A stretch of 11,595 bases of DNA, taken from NCBI GenBank assembly GCA_947461985.1, contig CANHNT010000032.1:1-11595 (forward strand), given 5' to 3'. This document shows, one piece after another, positions 6,198 to 11,595 of this stretch. The stretch is from Bacteroidota bacterium. GTDB taxonomy: Bacteria > Bacteroidota > Bacteroidia > Chitinophagales > Chitinophagaceae. The position numbers were made by a program, and so were the translations under genes. The first letter of the stretch is position 1; the number at the start of each line of letters is the position of its first letter. The notes beneath the pieces were generated by a model. That model was not told the origin of the DNA. It searched no databases and was given only the letters and a program-made list of their open reading frames with translations.

Positions 6198-7322
6198 ATG
6201 ATGAAACATGTCCTTTGGCTTTGCAGTTGGTATCCTAACGAAGTAGATAAATTTCGAGGCGATTTTGTGCAACGACAAGCTGTAGCCACTTCGCAATTCT
6301 GCAAAATTGAAGTAGTTCATGTGCTGTTTTGTGATGAAGACAATGCAACTGTTACCACAGTAAATGAAAATTTAACAGAACATATTTTTTATGTGAAGAA
6401 GAAAAATAAAGTTGTTGATTTTTTATTTTTTTATTTTATCCATCAAAAAATAAGAAGACAATTTAAAAATAAAATTGATTTAGTGCATGTTCAAGTCACT
6501 ATGAATGCAGGTATAATGGCACTTATTTGGAAAAAAATATATAACATACCTTATGTCATTACAGAGCACTATGGAATTTACAATGATAAAATCGAGGATC
6601 GTTTTTCAAACAGAAGTAACATATATCAATTTGTTTGTAAACAGGTTTTTAAATATTCTAAATTATTAATTTCTGTGAGTGATTTTATAGCTGAAGGTAT
6701 CAAAAAAGAAGTTTGTGATATAAAAGTAGAAATTGCTAACAATGTTGTTGATACTAATTTATTTTATCATCAAACCAAAGATGATAATTCGATATTTCAA
6801 TTTGTTCATGTTTCAAATTTATCAACAAATAAAAATGTAATTGGAATTTTACAAGCTTTTGAAAAATTATTAAATAAGCAAAATAAAATAGAATTAATAA
6901 TTATTGGAGGGGAACAATCTTATATTGATAAATTAATTAAAGATTTTATACATATTAAAGACAAAATAAAATTTGTAGGCGAAATTGAATATGCAGAAGT
7001 TGCGACATTGATTCAAAAAGGAAATTGTACTATTATTAATAGTAAAATTGAAAATTCACCTTGTGTAATAATTGAATCTTTATGTTGTGGAGTGCCAGTA
7101 ATTGCTACTCATGTAGGAGGTATTCCTGAAATTATTTCAAAAGAAAATGGCATTCTTATAGAGTCAAATAATGTTCAACAATTAACAGACGCAATGAATG
7201 AGATTATCGAAAATAAATCAAATTACAATTCTATTGAAATAGCAACAAAAGCGATACAAAAGTATAGCTATGAAAGTGTTGGAAATAAAATAAATGAAAT
7301 TTATAATTCGTTAATTCATTAA
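6198..7322 (+). CDS. Glycosyltransferase, GT4 (GT-B fold) family
   Basis: This is a retaining glycosyltransferase of the GT4/group 1 type, probably cytoplasmic or peripheral to the membrane, that would add a sugar during surface polysaccharide or glycan synthesis. The N-terminal domain starts with HVLWLCSWYPNEVDKFRGDF (4-23), typical of the family, and has TEHYG (122-126). The linker NNVVDTNLF (181-189) leads into the C-terminal nucleotide-sugar domain with IIIGG (234-238). The E-x7-E donor-binding motif is seen at Glu285 and Glu293, followed by GVPVIATHVGGIPEII (298-313). At 374 residues it is full length. ATG codons at 6198 and 6201 are both possible starts. From about 6400 onward the gene is visibly richer in A/T (many AAT, ATA and TTA codons) than its neighbours, which may reflect horizontal transfer of a variable surface gene. 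It overlaps the arginase gene tail to tail by 12 bases. Confidence 0.92.
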   Translation: MMKHVLWLCSWYPNEVDKFRGDFVQRQAVATSQFCKIEVVHVLFCDEDNATVTTVNENLTEHIFYVKKKNKVVDFLFFYFIHQKIRRQFKNKIDLVHVQVTMNAGIMALIWKKIYNIPYVITEHYGIYNDKIEDRFSNRSNIYQFVCKQVFKYSKLLISVSDFIAEGIKKEVCDIKVEIANNVVDTNLFYHQTKDDNSIFQFVHVSNLSTNKNVIGILQAFEKLLNKQNKIELIIIGGEQSYIDKLIKDFIHIKDKIKFVGEIEYAEVATLIQKGNCTIINSKIENSPCVIIESLCCGVPVIATHVGGIPEIISKENGILIESNNVQQLTDAMNEIIENKSNYNSIEIATKAIQKYSYESVGNKINEIYNSLIH

Positions 7323-8258
7323 AAGAATATTTACACTGCGTTGCAAAATATTAAAGGCTATCTCTGCCATTAAATTTTCTTTATCTAATGTTGGATTCAC
7401 TTCTGTTATTTCAAAACAACAAATTTTATGATTTTGCATCAATGAAGCTAAAATATCTTCTGCTTCACGTTCTTTTAAACCATTGGGTACTGGCGTTCCT
7501 GTACCTCTTGAAATGCTACTGTCCAAACTGTCTACATCAAATGAAACATAAATGTCATCGCATTTTTGCAAACTCAATAATGTTTGACGAACCACATGTG
7601 CAACTCCTTTTTTTCTAACTTCCGAAACAGGTATAACTTTAATGCCATGTTTTTTCAATAAATGATCTTCTTCTTTTTCAGTATCTCTTAATGCAATAAA
7701 AACAATGTCTTCGGGTAAAATTTTAGGACAAATGGAACCAATATTTTTCAAGTCATTCCAAAGTTTCAATGTCTCGGCATCTGGATTATGTACTTTGCTT
7801 TCTTTATTATCTTCACCCAACGAAATCGCTAAGGGCATACCATGCATATTGCCGCTTGGCGATGTAAAAGGCGTGTGCATATCTGCATGCGCATCAATCC
7901 AAACAATGCCTAATCTACTTTTTGGTTTTGCCATTTTTATACCTGCAATGGTTCCACCAGCACTGCTGTGGTCGCCAGCTAAAACCAACGGGAATAAACC
8001 TGATTTTAAATTTGTTTCAACTGCTGCTGCAACTCGTTCATAAATTGTTTTTATTCCTTTAATTCGTTTAGCATAAGGACTTCCAACAGGTTCATATAAC
8101 AAATCATTTTCAGTTTCTACTTTATCACTTGGAAAATTTACAAAAAAGTTACTCATAAAATCCAACGCGGCTATTTTTAAAGCATCGATACCTAAACTGG
8201 CTCCTCGTGTTCCTGCTCCAATTTCAGATTTTACTTCTATAATTTTTATATTACGCAT
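7311..8258 (-). CDS. rocF: Arginase (ureohydrolase family)
   Basis: Arginase hydrolyses L-arginine to ornithine and urea with a two-manganese centre. I chose the ATG at 8258, giving 315 residues. The open frame extends to an ATG at 8339, but the 27 extra residues are unlike the family, while NIKIIEVKSEIGAGTRGASLG directly follows the chosen Met. Metal-binding motifs, numbered from 8258: AGDHS with His97, DAHADMH with Asp122, His124 and Asp126, SFDVDSLD with Asp241 and Asp243. SPSGNMHGMP (133-142) matches the substrate-binding SGNxHG block, and FEITEVNP (282-289) supplies a conserved Glu. The usual DP-x(2)-AP-GTGTP after the last metal site reads DSSISRGTGTP here, so two prolines and the alanine are replaced. 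Agmatinase or formiminoglutamase is possible, but the overall pattern fits arginase best. The gene is divergent from hmgA and its 3' end overlaps the glycosyltransferase gene. Confidence 0.85.
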   Translation of the reverse strand: MRNIKIIEVKSEIGAGTRGASLGIDALKIAALDFMSNFFVNFPSDKVETENDLLYEPVGSPYAKRIKGIKTIYERVAAAVETNLKSGLFPLVLAGDHSSAGGTIAGIKMAKPKSRLGIVWIDAHADMHTPFTSPSGNMHGMPLAISLGEDNKESKVHNPDAETLKLWNDLKNIGSICPKILPEDIVFIALRDTEKEEDHLLKKHGIKVIPVSEVRKKGVAHVVRQTLLSLQKCDDIYVSFDVDSLDSSISRGTGTPVPNGLKEREAEDILASLMQNHKICCFEITEVNPTLDKENLMAEIAFNILQRSVNILLMN

Positions 8259-8262
8259 GTTA

Positions 8263-8270
8263 CAAAAATA
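8263..8270 (-). promoter_or_regulatory. Possible -7 element of arginase
   Basis: On the - strand this reads TATTTTTG, matching TAnnTTTG, and ends only four bases before the ATG at 8258. If used, the mRNA would be leaderless or nearly so. It lies inside the longer open frame, so it also argues for the internal start. No TTTG is found at a normal -33 distance (nearest 26 bases away), so this remains tentative. Confidence 0.35.
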
Positions 8271-8349
8271 CAAATCATTTCTAGTACTAAAAAATCCAAA
8301 CTGATATTTATCATGACTTAAAATTTTCATTCTATTCAATTAAAAACCA

Positions 8350-8357
8350 TATTTTTG
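8350..8357 (+). promoter_or_regulatory. -7 promoter element of hmgA
   Basis: TATTTTTG matches TAnnTTTG. A weak -33 candidate, TTTC (8325-8328), is 21 bases upstream. Transcription would begin near 8363, giving a leader of about 70 bases that contains the palindrome AATTCGAATT (8377-8386) and a 14-base tandem repeat next to the start codon. Confidence 0.45.
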
Positions 8358-8400
8358 CTTTCATTTAAATTTTTAAAATTCGAATTAAGAACATCAAAAA

Positions 8401-8428
8401 AATCATAATTCTAAAATCATAATTCTAA
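8401..8428 (+). repeat. Perfect 14-base tandem duplication abutting the hmgA start
   Basis: AATCATAATTCTAA occurs at 8401-8414 and again, without a gap, at 8415-8428. The ATG of hmgA follows at 8432, with AGG in between. It occupies the ribosome-binding zone of the mRNA. It could be a recent slippage duplication or a pair of binding sites. Confidence 0.9.
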
Positions 8429-8431
8429 AGG

Positions 8432-9589
8432 ATGGCACATTATTATTCATTAGGCAATATTCCACACAAGCGACATACTCAATTCAGAAAACCTGATGGA
8501 GGATTGTACAGTGAACAATTATTTAGTACAGAAGGGTTTAGTTACAACTACTCGTTGCTTTACCATGTTCATCCACCCACTATGATTATTAAATCAGAAA
8601 AGCCTAAAGATATCAATCCGGTCATAGCAACAGATAATATTTTGAAACATCGTAGTTTTCAAGGGTTTAAAGTAAAACCAATTGCAGACTATTTAGAAAG
8701 TAGAAAACCTGTGCTCGTAAATAGTGATTGCCACATTACGTTAGCGGCTCCTCAAGAAAGCATGACCACTTATTTTTATAAAAATGCGGATGCCGATGAA
8801 GTCATTTTCATCCATGTAGGAACTGGAAAAGTATTAACTCAATATGGCGAATTGCCTTTCTCTTATGGAGATTATATTGTCATTCCAAGAGGAACAATCT
8901 ATCAAATCACATTTGATACATCCGAAAACCGCTTGTTTATTGTGGAATCCTTCGGTCCCATTCGTTTTCCTAAACGATATAAAACAACCGAAGGTCAACT
9001 CATGGAACATGCTCCTTTTTGCGAACGAGATATTCGTAAACCACAAAATTTAAAAACCCACGACGAAACCGGAGAATTTATCATCTACACCAAAAAGAAA
9101 GGATTGCTTTATCCCATAACCTATGGCACACATCCATTTGATGTGGTCGGTTGGGATGGTTTTGAATATCCTTATATTTTCTCAATCCACGATTTTGAAC
9201 CCATTACTGGACGAGTGCATCAGCCACCTCCCGTTCATCAAACCTTTGATGGTAAAGATTTTGTAATATGCTCATTTGTACCTCGTTTATACGACTACCA
9301 TCCCGATGCAATTCCTGCGCCATACAATCATAGCAATATTGATAGCGATGAAGTTTTATACTATGTCGATGGCGAATTTATGAGTCGTAAACACGTCGAA
9401 AAAGGCATGATTACCTTGCACCCAAGTGGCATACCGCATGGCCCACACCCAGGAGCTGTAGAAAAAAGCATCGGTAAAAAAGAAACGCCTGAGCTAGCCG
9501 TAATGGTCGATACTTTCCGTCCATTGCATTTAACAAACTATGCAGTAGAAATTGAAGACGAAAATTATGAAATGAGTTGGGCAGAGTAA
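8432..9589 (+). CDS. hmgA: Homogentisate 1,2-dioxygenase
   Basis: This cytoplasmic non-haem iron(II) dioxygenase opens the ring of homogentisate with O2 to give 4-maleylacetoacetate in tyrosine and phenylalanine breakdown. At 385 residues it is shorter than the roughly 440-residue human and proteobacterial enzymes and fits the compact bacterial form. Visible landmarks: YYSLGNIPHKRHTQFR (4-19) at the N-terminus, an N-terminal cupin-like region with IHVGTGKVLTQYG (127-139) and GDYIVIPRGT (146-155), GWDGFEYPYIFSIHDFEPITG (240-260, parts), and RVHQPPPVHQTF (261-272). Likely iron ligands are His300 (PYNHSN), Glu307 (SDEVLYY) and His336 (PHGPHPG). His-to-Glu spacing is seven here against six in the human enzyme, with Asp306 at the six position. 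The ATG at 8432 begins the conserved N-terminus. hppD follows on the same strand after 189 bases, so the pair forms a two-step pathway unit. Confidence 0.94.
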   Translation: MAHYYSLGNIPHKRHTQFRKPDGGLYSEQLFSTEGFSYNYSLLYHVHPPTMIIKSEKPKDINPVIATDNILKHRSFQGFKVKPIADYLESRKPVLVNSDCHITLAAPQESMTTYFYKNADADEVIFIHVGTGKVLTQYGELPFSYGDYIVIPRGTIYQITFDTSENRLFIVESFGPIRFPKRYKTTEGQLMEHAPFCERDIRKPQNLKTHDETGEFIIYTKKKGLLYPITYGTHPFDVVGWDGFEYPYIFSIHDFEPITGRVHQPPPVHQTFDGKDFVICSFVPRLYDYHPDAIPAPYNHSNIDSDEVLYYVDGEFMSRKHVEKGMITLHPSGIPHGPHPGAVEKSIGKKETPELAVMVDTFRPLHLTNYAVEIEDENYEMSWAE

Positions 9590-9657
9590 ATAATGAGGAA
9601 AGTTGAATTTTTTAAAAAAAATACATTTTTTGAAATCATCGACATATACTTTAATCA

Positions 9658-9669
9658 TCGCAATTGCGA
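9658..9669. promoter_or_regulatory. 12-base perfect palindrome between hmgA and hppD
   Basis: TCGCAATTGCGA is a perfect palindrome about 110 bases upstream of the hppD start, in the 189-base gap. It is not followed by a T run, so it is not a terminator. It could be an operator for a dimeric regulator of hppD, but no regulator gene is present here and no copy is seen upstream of hmgA. Confidence 0.3.
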
Positions 9670-9778
9670 CGCTCCGTTCAACAGCAAATTTTTTTTCAGC
9701 TTTTAACATAAACGTACTAAATTACTAAAAATCACAACCAACTAAAAAACTAAACACTAATAATTAAAAACTTTTAAA

Positions 9779-10870
9779 ATGACAGACTTTTTACCATTAA
9801 ACGGAACTGATTACATCGAATTATATGTTGGCAATGCAAAGCAAGCCGCTCATTACTACAAAACGGCCTTTGGCTTTCAAGCACTAGCTTATGCCGGTCC
9901 CGAAACAGGTGTTCGAGATAGATCGTCATATGTTTTAGTTCAAGACAAAATACGATTGGTATTGACATCTCCGTTAAACTCGAATCATCCAATTGCAGAA
10001 CACCACAAAAAACATGGCGATGGCGTAAAAGTATTGGCGCTTTGGGTAGACGATGCGTATAAATCGTATGAAGAAACCATGAGCAGAGGAGCAAAATCAT
10101 ACATGGAACCTACCACATTAACAGATGATCATGGAGAAGTTCGGATGGCAGGAATTCATACCTATGGAGAAGTTGTGCATGTATTTGTAGAACGTAAAAA
10201 TTATAAAGGAGCATTTATGCCAGGGTTTATCGAATTAAAAAGTGAATACAATCCAAAACCAGCCGGGTTATTATTTGTGGATCACTGTGTAGGAAATGTT
10301 GGTTGGGATCAAATGAATCCATGGGTTAAATTTTACGAAGACGTAATGGGTTTTAAAAATATTTTAAGCTTTGATGACAAGGATATCTCTACCGAATATT
10401 CTGCATTAATGAGTAAAGTGATGAGCAACGGAAATGGATATGTGAAATTTCCAATTAACGAACCAGCAGAAGGAAAGAAAAAATCGCAAGTTGAAGAATA
10501 TTTAGATTATTATGAAGGTGAAGGCGTTCAACATATTGCGGTTGCTACCAATAACATCATTGAAACCGTTACCGATTTAAAAAATAGAGGAGTCGAATTT
10601 TTAAAAATTCCTGCTACGTATTATGAAACGGTCTTAGATCGAGTAGGTAAAATTGACGAAGACTTAAAACCATTAAGCGAACTAGGCATTTTAATTGATA
10701 AAGATGAAGAAGGTTATTTACTTCAAATTTTTACCAAACCAGTAGAAGATCGTCCTACCATGTTTTTTGAAATCATTCAACGAAAAGGAGCGAAAAGCTT
10801 TGGTAAAGGGAACTTTAAGGCTTTGTTTGAAGCATTAGAACTTGAACAAGACGCTAGAGGAAATTTATAA
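9779..10870 (+). CDS. hppD: 4-hydroxyphenylpyruvate dioxygenase
   Basis: This iron(II) enzyme converts 4-hydroxyphenylpyruvate and O2 to homogentisate and CO2, supplying the substrate of HmgA encoded just upstream. It is 363 residues, normal for bacterial HppD, with two vicinal-oxygen-chelate domains. The N-terminal, non-catalytic one has YIELYVGNAKQAAHYY (12-27), and the C-terminal one begins at FVDHCVGNV (166-174). The three iron ligands are His169 (VDHCVGN), His252 (GVQHIA) and Glu331 (FFEIIQR). The C-terminal closing helix is visible as GAKSFGKGNFKALFEALE (337-354), with the family's GKGNFKALFE block. The ATG at 9779 is preceded by an A-rich leader without a Shine-Dalgarno sequence. hmgA lies 189 bases upstream, with no clear terminator or strong promoter between, so either co-transcription or a separate promoter is possible. 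A hairpin terminator follows. Confidence 0.97.
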   Translation: MTDFLPLNGTDYIELYVGNAKQAAHYYKTAFGFQALAYAGPETGVRDRSSYVLVQDKIRLVLTSPLNSNHPIAEHHKKHGDGVKVLALWVDDAYKSYEETMSRGAKSYMEPTTLTDDHGEVRMAGIHTYGEVVHVFVERKNYKGAFMPGFIELKSEYNPKPAGLLFVDHCVGNVGWDQMNPWVKFYEDVMGFKNILSFDDKDISTEYSALMSKVMSNGNGYVKFPINEPAEGKKKSQVEEYLDYYEGEGVQHIAVATNNIIETVTDLKNRGVEFLKIPATYYETVLDRVGKIDEDLKPLSELGILIDKDEEGYLLQIFTKPVEDRPTMFFEIIQRKGAKSFGKGNFKALFEALELEQDARGNL

Positions 10871-10889
10871 AACAATCAATCATTTTATT

Positions 10890-10923
10890 AAAAAGAGTAG
10901 TTTCACAACTGCTCTTTTTTTTT
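10890..10923 (+). terminator. Terminator of hppD
   Basis: GAGTAGTT (10895-10902) pairs with AACTGCTC (10907-10914) around the loop TCAC, with one G-U pair, extended by flanking A and T runs. A run of nine T follows (10915-10923). It begins 20 bases after the hppD stop codon. Confidence 0.85.
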
Positions 10924-10933
10924 GAAAAAAAGT

Positions 10934-11040
10934 GAATTGGTATAAATGTATTTTTTGAGTTAATATTCTAACAGAACCGAATAGCTAATTTAAAAGGCTA
11001 TATAAAATTGCCTTTACTCATCGAAACCAATTCGTTTTTT
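10934..11040 (+). other. Unexplained intergenic stretch with nested inverted repeats (possible RNA)
   Basis: GAATTGGT (10934-10941) is complementary to ACCAATTC (11026-11033), which is followed by GTTTTTTCT. Inside lie AAAGGC (10993-10998) with GCCTTT (11010-11015) and, competing with it, ATAGC with GCTAT. The arrangement, a long-range stem enclosing a hairpin and ending in a T run, resembles a small RNA with its own terminator, but the stems are short and the sequence is AT-rich, so it may be chance. No open frame of note is present. Confidence 0.2.
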
Positions 11041-11102
11041 CTACTGGGTTGTCAAATTAAACTAAAATAGATTTTAATTAAATCTTGTAGAGGAAATGGT
11101 AT

Positions 11103-11134
11103 AAAAAAAAGCTACTCAAATGAGTAGCTTTTTC
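11103..11134 (-). terminator. Terminator of the rpmB-rpmG-DUF4295 operon
   Basis: GCTACTCA (11111-11118) and TGAGTAGC (11121-11128) form a perfect stem, with A and T runs on either side. On the - strand it is followed by eight T (complement of 11103-11110). It starts about 25 bases past the stop codon of the last gene, so the operon most likely ends here. Confidence 0.85.
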
Positions 11135-11152
11135 AATAGTATGTATTGAAAA

Positions 11153-11326
11153 TTATTTACCAGCTAAGTGCGCTTGCACTTTTTCTTTGTGAATAATTTG
11201 CTCTTTAAAAGTATAGGCACCAGTTTTTGGGCTACGAACTGCACGAATTACTTTTGTCCAGTTTTTAGCTTCTGCTGAAGCTTTTAAATCTTTAATTTTC
11301 GAGTTTTTTGAAGCTGCTTTTGCCAT
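11153..11326 (-). CDS. DUF4295 family small basic protein (Bacteroidota ribosomal protein bL38)
   Basis: This short gene encodes 57 residues. It begins MAKAASKNSK, has a lysine- and alanine-rich first third, and then contains the family signature: W-T-K-V-I-R-A-V (23-30) followed by RSPKTGAYTFKEQII (31-45). The protein is strongly basic and has no signal peptide or membrane segment. DUF4295 is known essentially from Bacteroidota and is typically encoded just after L28 and L33, as here; from memory, the Flavobacterium johnsoniae ribosome structure identified it as an additional large-subunit protein named bL38. A role in the large ribosomal subunit is therefore likely. The start follows the rpmG stop by seven bases, so the genes are translated from one mRNA. 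A hairpin terminator follows immediately. Confidence 0.88.
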   Translation of the reverse strand: MAKAASKNSKIKDLKASAEAKNWTKVIRAVRSPKTGAYTFKEQIIHKEKVQAHLAGK

Positions 11327-11333
11327 GATTTAA

Positions 11334-11516
11334 TTATTTAATTTCTTTGTGAACAGTATATTTTTTCATGATAGGATTAAGTTTTTTCAACTCAATACGC
11401 TCAGGAGTATTTTTTTTATTTTTTTGAGTAATGTAACGACTTGTTCCAGGTAAACCTGAATCTTTATGTTCTGTACATTCTAATATTACTTGAACTCTAT
11501 TGCCTTTTTTTGCCAT
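11334..11516 (-). CDS. rpmG: 50S ribosomal protein L33 (bL33)
   Basis: This is a structural protein of the large ribosomal subunit. Its 60 residues begin MAKKGNRVQVILECTEH and continue with GTSRYITQKNKKNTPERIEL, the L33 core, ending KKYTVHKEIK. Only one cysteine (Cys14) is present, so it is the zinc-independent type lacking the paired CxxC motifs. The length and ending match Bacteroidota L33. It lies 25 bases after rpmB and seven bases before the DUF4295 gene on the same strand, a typical operon of this phylum. Confidence 0.97.
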   Translation of the reverse strand: MAKKGNRVQVILECTEHKDSGLPGTSRYITQKNKKNTPERIELKKLNPIMKKYTVHKEIK

Positions 11517-11541
11517 TTTAGTTATTTTTTATTGTTTGGAC

Positions 11542-11595
11542 TTAGATTTTTTGACCTTCAGCACGTAATCTTTTTACGACGTTGAACAAACCTTG
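11542..11595 (-). CDS. rpmB: 50S ribosomal protein L28 (bL28), C-terminal end only
   Basis: The right edge of the window cuts this gene. The last 17 codons are visible on the - strand and read QGLFNVVKRLRAEGQKI before a TAA at 11542-11544. The ending VKRLRAEGQKI is characteristic of L28 in Bacteroidota, and the position immediately upstream of rpmG is the standard arrangement. The start and promoter lie outside the window. Confidence 0.85.
   Translation of the reverse strand, partial: QGLFNVVKRLRAEGQKI

Noticed and set aside
8258..8339. Arginase N-terminal extension as a signal or regulatory segment
   Set aside because: It has no hydrophobic core or signal-like pattern, and a promoter-like element lies within it.
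9607..9632. T and A runs after hmgA as a terminator
   Set aside because: They pair only as A with T and lack any GC stem; more likely an A-tract that bends the DNA.
9774..10100. Open frame of 108 codons on - inside hppD
   Set aside because: It lies opposite the conserved N-terminal domain of hppD and has no motif of its own.

Overview
The window is AT-rich, gene-dense DNA from a member of the Bacteroidota; class and genus cannot be fixed from it. The evidence is: several upstream regions carry the Bacteroidota-type -7 element TAnnTTTG; starts have A-rich leaders without Shine-Dalgarno sequences; a lipoprotein has an acidic stretch straight after its lipobox cysteine; and an rpmB-rpmG-DUF4295 cluster is present, whose third gene belongs to a family known essentially from this phylum.

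Layout. Bases 1-202 hold the 3' end of an unrecognised + strand gene. A gene-free stretch with A/C-rich tandem repeats follows (203-576), then a small basic lipoprotein gene (577-810). A tRNA-Ser(UGA) gene lies on the - strand (1036-1120), followed by queA (-), which makes the tRNA modification queuosine, and a DNA photolyase (+). Next comes a - strand pair: a membrane family 2 glycosyltransferase and, 25 bases downstream, an OppC/DppC-type ABC permease with an unusually long periplasmic insert. A family 4 glycosyltransferase (+) runs tail to tail into an arginase (-), overlapping it by 12 bases. Arginase is divergent from hmgA (+), which is followed by hppD (+). The right edge is a - strand ribosomal protein operon: rpmB (partial), rpmG and a 57-residue DUF4295 gene.

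How the genes work together. hppD and hmgA catalyse consecutive steps of tyrosine/phenylalanine breakdown (4-hydroxyphenylpyruvate to homogentisate to maleylacetoacetate). The divergent arginase is also an amino-acid catabolic enzyme, so 8259-8431 may be a shared control region. The rpmB-rpmG-DUF4295 genes make ribosomal components. The other genes look like unrelated chromosomal neighbours.

Most of the window is ordinary core and metabolic sequence. I see no prophage, insertion sequence, CRISPR array, toxin-antitoxin or defence module, and no convincing new system. The points most worth a second look are the short DUF4295 ribosomal gene, the basic lipoprotein, the repeat region at the left edge, a perfect 14-base tandem duplication abutting the hmgA start, the uncertain arginase start, and a possible structured RNA between two convergent terminators (10934-11040).
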